From Oligoflexales bacterium (GTDB lineage: Bacteria > Bdellovibrionota_B > Oligoflexia > Oligoflexales > CACXFL01): 7,869 nucleotides of DNA. Position 1 is the first letter of the stretch, and each line of letters starts with the position of its first letter. Below are positions 1-5,427 of the stretch, piece after piece. The stretch lies in assembly GCA_028282865.1 (NCBI GenBank), contig JANQHA010000181.1, forward strand, positions 1 to 7,869, read 5' to 3'. The notes beneath the pieces were generated by a model, which ran no database searches, was not told where the DNA came from, and was given only the letters and a program-made list of their open reading frames with translations. The translations under genes were made by a program, and so were the position numbers.

Positions 1-1
1 T

Positions 2-403
2 ACAGATCTGACCCATTACACCGACGAACTTCGAGAAGGGGCCAAAGGGTTTGATGCTGGGCAAAGTGCTAATATGCTACTGCTACCAATGGCATTAGCG
101 GCATTAGAGCAGATATTAGAGTGGGGTGTCCCAAACATCGCTTCTACTTTAGAGAGGTTTACTGAGGAAATCTCGCAAAGAGCTGCTGAGATCCCTGGCG
201 TATCAGTTTTACCCCCAGAGGCGCGTTCGCCACATTTCTGCGGTTTAAGCTATGCTGATGGGATTGATGATACTTTGGTCCAAGCATTGCAGTCAAATGG
301 TGTGTATGTAAGCGTGAGAGGATCTTCACTTAGAATATCCCCTCACCTATATAACGACCAAAATAATATCGATCGACTATTTACGGTCCTTGAAAGCTCT
401 TAG
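2..403 (+). CDS. Class V aminotransferase family protein, C-terminal part (5' truncated by window edge)
   Basis: The reading frame is open from the first complete codon (position 2) to TAG at 401-403, so the visible 133 residues are the C-terminal end of a gene that starts outside the window; the ATG at 74 is internal. The segment GAKGFDAGQSANMLLLPMA followed by ALEQILEWGV matches the small C-terminal domain of PLP-dependent fold-type I class V enzymes (the superfamily of cysteine desulfurases, kynureninase and uncharacterised aminotransferases). The tail, with VYVSVRGSSLRISPHLYN, is the usual family ending in which an Arg contacts the substrate carboxylate. The PLP-binding Lys lies upstream and cannot be seen, so the substrate cannot be assigned. 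It converges on the VWA gene with only 10 bp between the stop codons. Family is fairly sure, exact activity unknown. Confidence 0.8.
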   Translation, partial: TDLTHYTDELREGAKGFDAGQSANMLLLPMALAALEQILEWGVPNIASTLERFTEEISQRAAEIPGVSVLPPEARSPHFCGLSYADGIDDTLVQALQSNGVYVSVRGSSLRISPHLYNDQNNIDRLFTVLESS

Positions 404-413
404 GGTTTTTCCT

Positions 414-1601
414 CTAATCAACCCAGTTAAGTTTCCCCGTTTTGGTTTGTGTGGTACCAAAACGGTCGCGGTAACGAAACTCGACCTCCAATCCGCTCTC
501 AGTTACTTCGGCATCTAGCTTATACCCGCCAAATGCAAACTCATAACCGTTTAGGTTGGAAGTAAAATCCTTAACCACCGAATCGAAAACCAATTGAGCT
601 TCGGCAATATAATTCTTCGTTAGGTCTATCAGGGTTCGGCTTAAATCATCGACATCGCTAGCCCGTCTATGAAGCGGGTTACCATTACTGTCTTTACTAG
701 CAATGTTATTCTTTAGAATGGTGTCCGTTCCGTTTCCAATCATCACACTAGCGATGGTCGTATCTTTATGAAGGTCTGCCGCAACATCTTTCCCTTCATC
801 GCCGTCAGCGGGTTCACCATCTGATAAGAAATAAATCTCCCGTTGAGAACCTACAAAAGAATTGCTGTCTAGCAAGTCTTTTGCTTTAACTAACGCGTTC
901 TCATAATTAGTTCCATCGATACCAGCGCATAGAACTTCCTCAATCGTCGAATAACCACTTGATGAGACTACATCATCAAACAAATCCTGCGGATCACTAA
1001 ACAACGCCGATGATGACTCCTGCAGGTCTTTATCAAAAGTTACAATACCGTAACGAACATCACTGCTGCTTCCAGCGTTGATGATACTTCTAACTGCCTC
1101 CATGCGCCCGCAAGTACCATTAACCATAGGATCGTAACCTGGCGTTACGTTATCTTGCTGCAAACGCATTGAGTAAGAAACATCAATCACGAAAATAACA
1201 TTGCGTGACCTCTCTGAGACGTCACAGGCGCGGCCTTTAAAATACACCTTAGACTTATCGAAATCGTTTCGTGAGATCGAATGCACACCCTCACCGACGA
1301 TGACCTTATGAAATTGGCTTTCGGGTATATCTGGAGTGATAGTTTCACTTGCACACGGCCACAACCAACTCAACTCAAACCCTTCGCCCACCGGGCCAAC
1401 CGGAGTCTTATTATTGTTGTTTGGATCTGTCCCATTAGGCTTGCGCCCAGTGTCTACCCTAGACCTAGGGTCAGTACCGACTGTGGCTTCAGAACTATTT
1501 GGATCTGCCTGCCCACCGTTACCGACAAAGTTAGCCTGGTCCCCACATCCACTAAAAAAGAGGAGCATAGCAGCCCAACTCAGGGCGTATCTGATATTCA
1601 T
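414..1601 (-). CDS. VWA-domain lipoprotein, predicted outer-membrane anchored
   Basis: A 395-residue protein starting at ATG (1599-1601), with GGAGGA seven bases upstream. Residues 1-18 form a short lipoprotein signal peptide ending in the lipobox F-S-G-C19. The residue after Cys is Gly rather than Asp, which in proteobacteria favours outer-membrane sorting. Residues 20-75 are a low-complexity Asn/Gly/Pro/Thr-rich tether. A von Willebrand factor A domain spans about 133-335. Its metal-ion-dependent adhesion site is complete: D140-x-S142-x-S144, T231 (in DGTNYENAL) and D261 (in FLSDGEP). Cys83, Cys126, Cys164 and Cys225 could form disulfides after export. Residues 336-395 are a small beta-rich tail with no recognised family. 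VWA domains with intact MIDAS bind protein ligands through a divalent cation. It lies 199 bp downstream of, and co-directional with, the prepilin-like gene, so a role in pilus-tip or surface adhesion is plausible but inferred; PilY1-type tip adhesins also carry VWA domains. Confidence 0.9.
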   Translation of the reverse strand: MNIRYALSWAAMLLFFSGCGDQANFVGNGGQADPNSSEATVGTDPRSRVDTGRKPNGTDPNNNNKTPVGPVGEGFELSWLWPCASETITPDIPESQFHKVIVGEGVHSISRNDFDKSKVYFKGRACDVSERSRNVIFVIDVSYSMRLQQDNVTPGYDPMVNGTCGRMEAVRSIINAGSSSDVRYGIVTFDKDLQESSSALFSDPQDLFDDVVSSSGYSTIEEVLCAGIDGTNYENALVKAKDLLDSNSFVGSQREIYFLSDGEPADGDEGKDVAADLHKDTTIASVMIGNGTDTILKNNIASKDSNGNPLHRRASDVDDLSRTLIDLTKNYIAEAQLVFDSVVKDFTSNLNGYEFAFGGYKLDAEVTESGLEVEFRYRDRFGTTQTKTGKLNWVD

Positions 1602-1608
1602 AATTGAT

Positions 1609-1614
1609 TCCTCC
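1609..1614 (-). promoter_or_regulatory. Shine-Dalgarno of the VWA lipoprotein gene
   Basis: GGAGGA on the minus strand, seven bases before the ATG at 1601. It supports that start codon. Confidence 0.75.
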
Positions 1615-1616
1615 AG

Positions 1617-1650
1617 TAGAAGCCGCGATTCACACAGAGCTTCTATTATA
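1617..1650 (-). promoter_or_regulatory. Candidate promoter -10 box and overlapping palindrome ahead of the VWA gene
   Basis: A perfect TATAAT lies on the minus strand at 1645-1650, about 44 bases before the ATG, which would give a leader of roughly 37 bases. No good -35 box stands at 16-18 bp; that region is a T-tract (minus strand of 1668-1674). A 7-bp inverted repeat, TAGAAGC at 1617-1623 and GCTTCTA at 1639-1645, touches the -10 box and spans the expected start site, so it could be an operator. The -10 match is seen directly; promoter activity is inferred. If used, the VWA gene has its own transcript in addition to any read-through from the prepilin-like gene. Confidence 0.4.
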
Positions 1651-1800
1651 GGTTTCGGGTTCCTTCGAAAAAAAGTTTAAGAAAAACATTTTCTAAGTAA
1701 TAAGCTAAGTTATTTTAGAGTATTAAGAAAAGGGTTGGTCATTTATCGGGTCGCTAAGTGGATTTCCATGGCACTCACCCAAAGAAATTACTAGCAAAAA
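1651..1800. other. AT-rich intergenic remainder between prepilin-like and VWA genes
   Basis: About 150 bases between the TAA of the prepilin-like gene and the candidate VWA promoter. On the minus strand it holds a weak AT-rich inverted repeat (AATAA at 1699-1703 with TTATT at 1710-1714, flanked by TCTA at 1692-1695 and TAGA at 1716-1719), followed by U-rich sequence (minus strand of 1668-1690). This could be a leaky terminator, but the stem is weak. No small ORF with a ribosome binding site was found. Confidence 0.35.
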
Positions 1801-2850
1801 TTATTTATATACCTGCAAATGCCAGTAAAATTTATGGCAAGCCCGCCCGTGGTTAGAACCATGAGAGTCGTCAAGCTCAAAGCAGGTTTTAGTTCCATTG
1901 ACTACTTTGTTGTACTCGGGCATCCTGCGATTGTAATGAAATTCGTCACCATTATCGCAGTCATAAGCCGTGTCTAGATAGGGTGAAGCACCTTTCACAA
2001 ACTGCCAGTCACCTGGTAAAGTTCGACGCATCAAACCGTCATCAACCATACGTGTTTCTTGCACTCGCACGGTCCCGGAATTTAGTTCGACATCAAAAGT
2101 CGCGACAAAATTCTCATCGTCTCGACTACTTTCGAAGACGTTCATTTCAATCTCACCGCGTGTGTAGTCGACACAAAACATTACTTTGCCGTCATAATCA
2201 ATCATACCGCTTAATGCTTTAACAACATTCGAGCCGTTAATGTTAGGCTCATTTTTAGGGAAGGTGTACTTGGCTGATATTTTTTTGCTACGTTCTGAGG
2301 TAGCTGTCGCTTCAAGCACAGCCGAACCATCAGATACATTTGCCCTGCGCAATCTAACGGTAACCGAAATCCGCTGACTGCCACAGTCAAACTGAGAGTC
2401 AGGTCTAACTGCAGAAAAACCAAAAACCTGGTTATCAATAGCTTCCATTTTGCTAAAATCACAGTAGCTAAAGTTGAATGAGGTGATCCGACTTTCTCCA
2501 GAAATAGCTATTTTGCCATCCATGAACTTAGGAATCTCGCTGACAGGGCCTGCAAGAAATAGATGCTGGCTATCGTCGCTTATTTGAAGCCACCTCATTC
2601 CTTCAGAGGTCCGGTAGTTATGATTAAAGACCATAATAGTCTCGAGAGCAACCTTAGCCGATTTATCCAAAATGGTTTCCGCCTTAGATGCTGACGCCGA
2701 CGCCTTAAACAGCACATTTTTCTGATGAAGCGCTCCCAGACCAAGCAATACAACCCCGCTAACCAGCATCGAACCCAGCATCATATTACCGGATTCTTTA
2801 CCGCTAAAAGGATGACTAAACATATATTTAACTCTTTGAAACAAGCTCAA
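1801..2850 (-). CDS. Atypical prepilin-like (minor pilin/PilX-like) exported protein lacking Glu5
   Basis: A 349-residue protein from TTG (2848-2850), preceded by GGAG with a five-base spacer; an in-frame stop lies just upstream, so no longer form exists. An alternative ATG at 2823 (residue 10) has AAAGAG eight bases upstream and would give the leader MFSHPFSGKESG. Residues 18-21 (KESG) followed by NMMLGSMLVSGVVLLGLGA look like a type IV prepilin processing site and a single N-terminal hydrophobic helix (about 22-41). The same KESG precedes the cleavage site of the divergent prepilin at 3020. The first mature residue would be Asn and position 5 is Gly, not the usual Glu; GspK-type tip pseudopilins also lack Glu5. 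The C-terminal ~300 residues are beta-rich with six Cys (130, 156, 226, 298, 323, 338) and match no family I recognise. Minor pilin or tip subunit is the best inference; a plain single-pass membrane protein is the alternative. Confidence 0.75.
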   Translation of the reverse strand: MSLFQRVKYMFSHPFSGKESGNMMLGSMLVSGVVLLGLGALHQKNVLFKASASASKAETILDKSAKVALETIMVFNHNYRTSEGMRWLQISDDSQHLFLAGPVSEIPKFMDGKIAISGESRITSFNFSYCDFSKMEAIDNQVFGFSAVRPDSQFDCGSQRISVTVRLRRANVSDGSAVLEATATSERSKKISAKYTFPKNEPNINGSNVVKALSGMIDYDGKVMFCVDYTRGEIEMNVFESSRDDENFVATFDVELNSGTVRVQETRMVDDGLMRRTLPGDWQFVKGASPYLDTAYDCDNGDEFHYNRRMPEYNKVVNGTKTCFELDDSHGSNHGRACHKFYWHLQVYK

Positions 2851-3019
2851 TATAACTCCATTTTATGATCACTTTAGTAACGGCATACCAATGACTAAAC
2901 TTTAGATAATTCAAGAAAACTAACAATCTTTTGGGTAAAACCTTGGATTTAGTAGAAAAAAAATCATGACTAAAGAGAAATGTAAGTCAAACCGAAACAT
3001 AGCTTAGGAGGTCGTCTAT
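2851..3019. promoter_or_regulatory. Divergent AT-rich promoter region between the two prepilin-type genes
   Basis: This 169-bp region must carry the start signals for both the leftward and rightward gene pairs. I found no promoter with both boxes close to consensus. The best -10-like element on the plus strand is GATAAT at 2905-2910, with a poor -35 region. On the minus strand TTGGTA and CATAAA stand about 18 bp apart, but too close to the TTG start to be comfortable. Two copies of the 9-mer ATGACTAAA lie inside it (2891-2899 and 2966-2974), with a third at 2812-2820 in the leftward gene. The region is A/T-tract-rich, which would suit binding of a regulator. Confidence 0.5.
3006..3012 (+). 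promoter_or_regulatory. Strong Shine-Dalgarno of the prepilin gene
   Basis: AGGAGGT, seven bases before ATG 3020. The 9-base context TTAGGAGGT (from 3004) is repeated exactly ahead of the lipoprotein gene at 4524. Confidence 0.85.
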
Positions 3020-4393
3020 ATGTTTGCCAAGCAACTATGGAAATCAAATAGTAAAGAGTCGGGTTTTACCTTTGTAGAAACGATCATTTCTCTAGCTATT
3101 GTTGGGATAGTCGTCGTAGGAGCATCCGGAGCCTTAAAGCTTAACAGTAAAAATGCTGTTAAAATCGAACACTCGACTAAGTTCAAAGATTTCGAAGCTA
3201 CCGTAGCTTCGCTGTTATTAAAGCGGACCAATCAGATATTAAAAACTGCAGCTGCGACAACAAATTCCTGTGAATCCTATACATTACCGACATTTGCCAC
3301 CTGGTACGGAAACAGTAGCACTGGCTACAATTATCCAAACCCTGCGGTAAATATCTCGTTGTTAGAAAGTCCTAGCAAATTCGACGAATTTCCTGACACT
3401 TTAAAGCGACGCTGCTTGAGAATAAGCGTTAATTCCGATGGCGAGGAGGGCTCCGCAGATCCACTACCAAATATAAATCTATGCAATTTTAACCGGTTTT
3501 ATAGCTGCTACGAGATCTCAGCAATTAACCCCGCACCAGACTCTTTCTTCAGCAAAAATAGGGCTATCGTAGAGCTTCGATTTGACCTTAAAAATACTGA
3601 GCAAAACACCGATGCGACGTTCCGACAATTTGGCGGCCAAACAAACAAGGCTTTCAATATGTACTATTCAATGCATTGGGCTAGAAAAGGTGATGAAACC
3701 GGTTCCTCTACCAGCAGAAGCTCAGCAATGTTGGCAGGATATGTTCTAAACGATATGAGTGCCGCTGACGAAACAAGTGACCCCGAAGACAATCGCAGAA
3801 CCTGCATAGACAGTGCATTTCATGGCGGCGTACAGGATCCTCGCCATTATTGTTTATTCGTTAGCAAATTTGGTTACACCGGGTCACTACGCGGACTGGA
3901 AGGCGCTGATGAAAAATGTACCCACCTTGCTGCAGAAGGTGGCTTACTTGACTCTCGAGTTCAGTGGAAGGCGATCCTTTCAGCAAGCGGTCACCACGCA
4001 AGAGACCGCATCAAAACGGATAAAAATGTTTACGTAAACCGTATGCTAAACGGAGTTTTTACCGGCGATCTTTTTGCCACGCCAGGAAATTTTTGGACAA
4101 ATCATGTCAATCAGCCCATTTACAACCAGTTTGGCTATTACTACGACTACAGGGAACCCGGCACCTATCACGGCAACCATACCTGGACGGCTACAACTGG
4201 GTCTAACGGCTACCACACTGGTATAAACTGTTATAATTGGACAAAAAGATATGGACACGGGCACGTCGGTGACTCAAGTAATAAGTATGGTGATGACGAT
4301 GTCTGGTTTGACGGTAGTAAAGCCACTCAGCCATGCGGTAAAAAGCAGCAAATTTACTGTATCAGCCAGCCATTAGACGACCCTGAGGCCTAG
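3020..4393 (+). CDS. Type IV prepilin with C-terminal DUF1554/endostatin-like domain (candidate tip adhesin)
   Basis: A 457-residue protein from ATG with a strong AGGAGGT. The leader is basic (K4, K8, K12), ending KESG15, followed by F16-T-F-V-E20: a textbook prepilin peptidase site with Phe1 and Glu5 of the mature pilin. Residues 16-37 form the N-terminal hydrophobic helix. Residues 40-255 are a pilin-type middle region with Cys84, Cys132, Cys155 and Cys163, close in layout to the PilW/GspJ group of minor pilins though not assignable by eye. Residues 262-450 form a six-cysteine domain (262, 278, 300, 404, 439, 447) with the motifs FGYTGSLRGLEGADEKC, QWKAIL, NHTWT and DGSKATQPCG. I recognise it as DUF1554-like, with the endostatin/C-type-lectin-like fold. 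At 457 residues it is far longer than a major pilin, as expected of a minor, tip-located subunit carrying a binding module. It is divergent from the prepilin-like gene and followed at 142 bp by a lipoprotein with the same C-terminal domain. The ligand is unknown; adhesion is inferred. Confidence 0.88.
   Translation: MFAKQLWKSNSKESGFTFVETIISLAIVGIVVVGASGALKLNSKNAVKIEHSTKFKDFEATVASLLLKRTNQILKTAAATTNSCESYTLPTFATWYGNSSTGYNYPNPAVNISLLESPSKFDEFPDTLKRRCLRISVNSDGEEGSADPLPNINLCNFNRFYSCYEISAINPAPDSFFSKNRAIVELRFDLKNTEQNTDATFRQFGGQTNKAFNMYYSMHWARKGDETGSSTSRSSAMLAGYVLNDMSAADETSDPEDNRRTCIDSAFHGGVQDPRHYCLFVSKFGYTGSLRGLEGADEKCTHLAAEGGLLDSRVQWKAILSASGHHARDRIKTDKNVYVNRMLNGVFTGDLFATPGNFWTNHVNQPIYNQFGYYYDYREPGTYHGNHTWTATTGSNGYHTGINCYNWTKRYGHGHVGDSSNKYGDDDVWFDGSKATQPCGKKQQIYCISQPLDDPEA
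3800..4369 (+). repeat. First copy of the duplicated six-cysteine DUF1554/endostatin-like domain
   Basis: This encodes residues 261-450 of the prepilin. It aligns over its whole length with the lipoprotein domain at 4815-5384: both are 190 residues, the cysteine gaps are 16, 22, 104, 35 and 8 in both, and I count about half the residues identical by hand, with one pair of compensating single-residue indels. The DNA is much more diverged than the protein: over the shared ten residues DGSKATQPCG (4310-4339 against 5325-5354), eight of ten codons differ at the third base. That indicates an old duplication held by purifying selection. Confidence 0.88.
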
Positions 4394-4409
4394 CCAGAAG
4401 GCCCTCAGG
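4382..4409 (+). other. Stem-loop enclosing the prepilin stop codon
   Basis: CCTGAGG at 4382-4388 pairs with CCTCAGG at 4403-4409; CC at 4389-4390 can also pair with GG at 4400-4401, leaving C4402 bulged. The TAG stop at 4391-4393 sits in the loop. No U-tract follows, so it is not a simple intrinsic terminator. It may protect the 3' end of the prepilin message or take part in the alternative pairing described for 4400-4492. Confidence 0.5.
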
Positions 4410-4466
4410 AATACCAACCAATAAAATAACCCCAAAATACAAATAATATCAAATAATTACATATAT

Positions 4467-4490
4467 CTCTCAGGGCTTCGGCCCTGAGGG
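4467..4490 (+). other. Very stable UUCG-capped hairpin between the prepilin and lipoprotein genes
   Basis: CTCTCAGGGC at 4467-4476 pairs with GCCCTGAGGG at 4481-4490 (ten pairs, one of them U-G) across the loop TTCG at 4477-4480. This is the extra-stable C(UUCG)G tetraloop. What follows is CCGATACAG, not a U-tract, so it probably does not terminate rightward transcription by the intrinsic mechanism. A role as an RNA-stability or processing element that sets different levels of the two gene products is plausible. Confidence 0.65.
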
Positions 4491-4525
4491 CCGATACAGT
4501 TATTAGCAGTATATATAAATGCATT

Positions 4526-4532
4526 AGGAGGT
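4526..4532 (+). promoter_or_regulatory. Shine-Dalgarno of the lipoprotein gene, unusually close to a GTG start
   Basis: AGGAGGT ends only three bases before GTG 4536 (four counting from AGGAGG). No ATG or other in-frame start lies just upstream, and the next downstream candidate, TTG at residue 11, would destroy the signal peptide, so GTG is the start. The tight spacing and GTG may lower translation relative to the prepilin gene, which has the same TTAGGAGGT but seven-base spacing and an ATG. Confidence 0.7.
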
Positions 4533-4535
4533 TTC

Positions 4536-5387
4536 GTGAATATATTTCGACTAATATCACTTTCATTGATTGTTATTGGCCTGAGCCACTGCAGCGAAGA
4601 TAATAGCTTCCGCGGCAATAGCGATCTTAATAAAAAAGAAACTTCTGGTGCTGGTAGCGGAAATGTTGAGCCTTTTGCAACAAACACCGAAAGTTATGAT
4701 AAAGAAAATATCTCCCCAAACGAGGAGCTAAGTGGGGAAGTCACAATAACTCAGCAAGCCTCGGGCGAAATAAATACCTCCGAAGGACAAACTAGCTCCG
4801 ACGACGGAAAGCTGACATGCACCGAAGCCGCGTTTTTAAATGGTGCCTCATCCGCAGCTCACTATTGTATGTTCGCCAGTCAATTTGGCTTTACTGGGAA
4901 TTTAGGCGGTCTTGCTGGAGCTGATAGCAAATGCACGGAGCTTGCAGAAGCCAGCGGTCTAGCACATACGGGAGTCACTTGGAAGGCTGTGCTTTCAGAT
5001 AGTACAGAGAATGCAAAAGACAGAATTCAAACCGATAAAAAGATTTACTCTACCAGAATTGATAATGGAACCACGTTTGCGTATTATTTGATCGCCGAAG
5101 CCAATCAACTTTGGACTAGTACTCGGGCTCACTTAATTTATAATGAGCACGGCACCTACGATCCCTACAAAGAGCCCGAATCCTATCACAGCAACCACAC
5201 CTGGACTTCAACCAGAGCTTCAGGAACTAACACTGGAGCTAACTGCAGTAATTGGACGTCTAACTCCGGTGCCGGTCACGTCGGCGATGCTAGCGGTGGG
5301 GTTGGTGATACCGACCAGTGGATAGATGGTAGCAAAGCAACACAACCGTGTGGCAATAGGCACCAAATATATTGTATAAGTCAGTAA
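4536..5387 (+). CDS. Lipoprotein with DUF1554/endostatin-like domain, paralogous to the prepilin C-terminus
   Basis: A 283-residue protein from GTG. Residues 1-18 form a lipoprotein signal peptide (one Arg, then a hydrophobic core) and the lipobox L16-S17-H18-C19. His at -1 is unusual (Gly, Ala or Ser is normal), so processing is likely but not certain; Ser at +2 favours the outer membrane. Residues 20-93 are a Ser/Thr/Glu/Asn-rich acidic tether without Cys. Residues 94-283 are the six-cysteine domain (Cys95, 111, 133, 237, 272, 280) with FGFTGNLGGLAGADSKC, WKAVLSDS, NHTWTST and DGSKATQPCG. The protein stops directly after C-I-S-Q. Leptospira and other Gram-negatives carry DUF1554 lipoproteins of similar architecture, whose function is generally unknown. 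It lies in the same direction as the prepilin gene, 142 bp downstream, and is followed by an intrinsic terminator, so an operon is likely. Shared-ligand binding at the cell surface is an inference. Confidence 0.88.
   Translation: MNIFRLISLSLIVIGLSHCSEDNSFRGNSDLNKKETSGAGSGNVEPFATNTESYDKENISPNEELSGEVTITQQASGEINTSEGQTSSDDGKLTCTEAAFLNGASSAAHYCMFASQFGFTGNLGGLAGADSKCTELAEASGLAHTGVTWKAVLSDSTENAKDRIQTDKKIYSTRIDNGTTFAYYLIAEANQLWTSTRAHLIYNEHGTYDPYKEPESYHSNHTWTSTRASGTNTGANCSNWTSNSGAGHVGDASGGVGDTDQWIDGSKATQPCGNRHQIYCISQ
4815..5384 (+). repeat. Second copy of the duplicated six-cysteine DUF1554/endostatin-like domain
   Basis: This encodes lipoprotein residues 94-283 and is the partner of 3800-4369. Conservation is strongest at the GAD-x-KC segment, WKA, TDK, NHTWT, GHVGD and the last 20 residues. 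It is weakest at about residues 176-200 and 240-260, which would be exposed loops and are where a binding specificity could have diverged. Confidence 0.88.
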
Positions 5388-5427
5388 CTACCGACCATGA
5401 TTATCAAAATCAGAGCTGTTAAAGAAT

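Noticed and set aside
2..403. Calling the first gene a cysteine desulfurase because thiI and mtaB are nearby
   Set aside because: The visible C-terminus fits class V enzymes in general; the active-site Cys loop and PLP Lys are outside the window, so the assignment cannot be supported.
1281..1680. Overlapping plus-strand ORFs of 108 and 114 codons
   Set aside because: They are antisense to the start of the VWA lipoprotein gene, have no ribosome binding site and give no domain-like protein; the opposite strand has a signal peptide and a complete MIDAS.
1766..1781. Possible sigma-54 site (TGGCAC in the minus-gene intergenic region)
   Set aside because: The -12 element is absent: the expected TTGC-like bases five positions later read CAAAG. 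It also points rightward into the 3' end of the convergently read prepilin-like gene.
2211..2462. Minus-strand ORF of 83 codons
   Set aside because: It is an alternative frame inside the prepilin-like gene with no Shine-Dalgarno and no recognisable features.
4467..4490. UUCG hairpin as a rho-independent terminator for the prepilin gene
   Set aside because: The stem is strong, but no U-tract follows on the plus strand, and the minus-strand flank is AT-rich without a T-run either.
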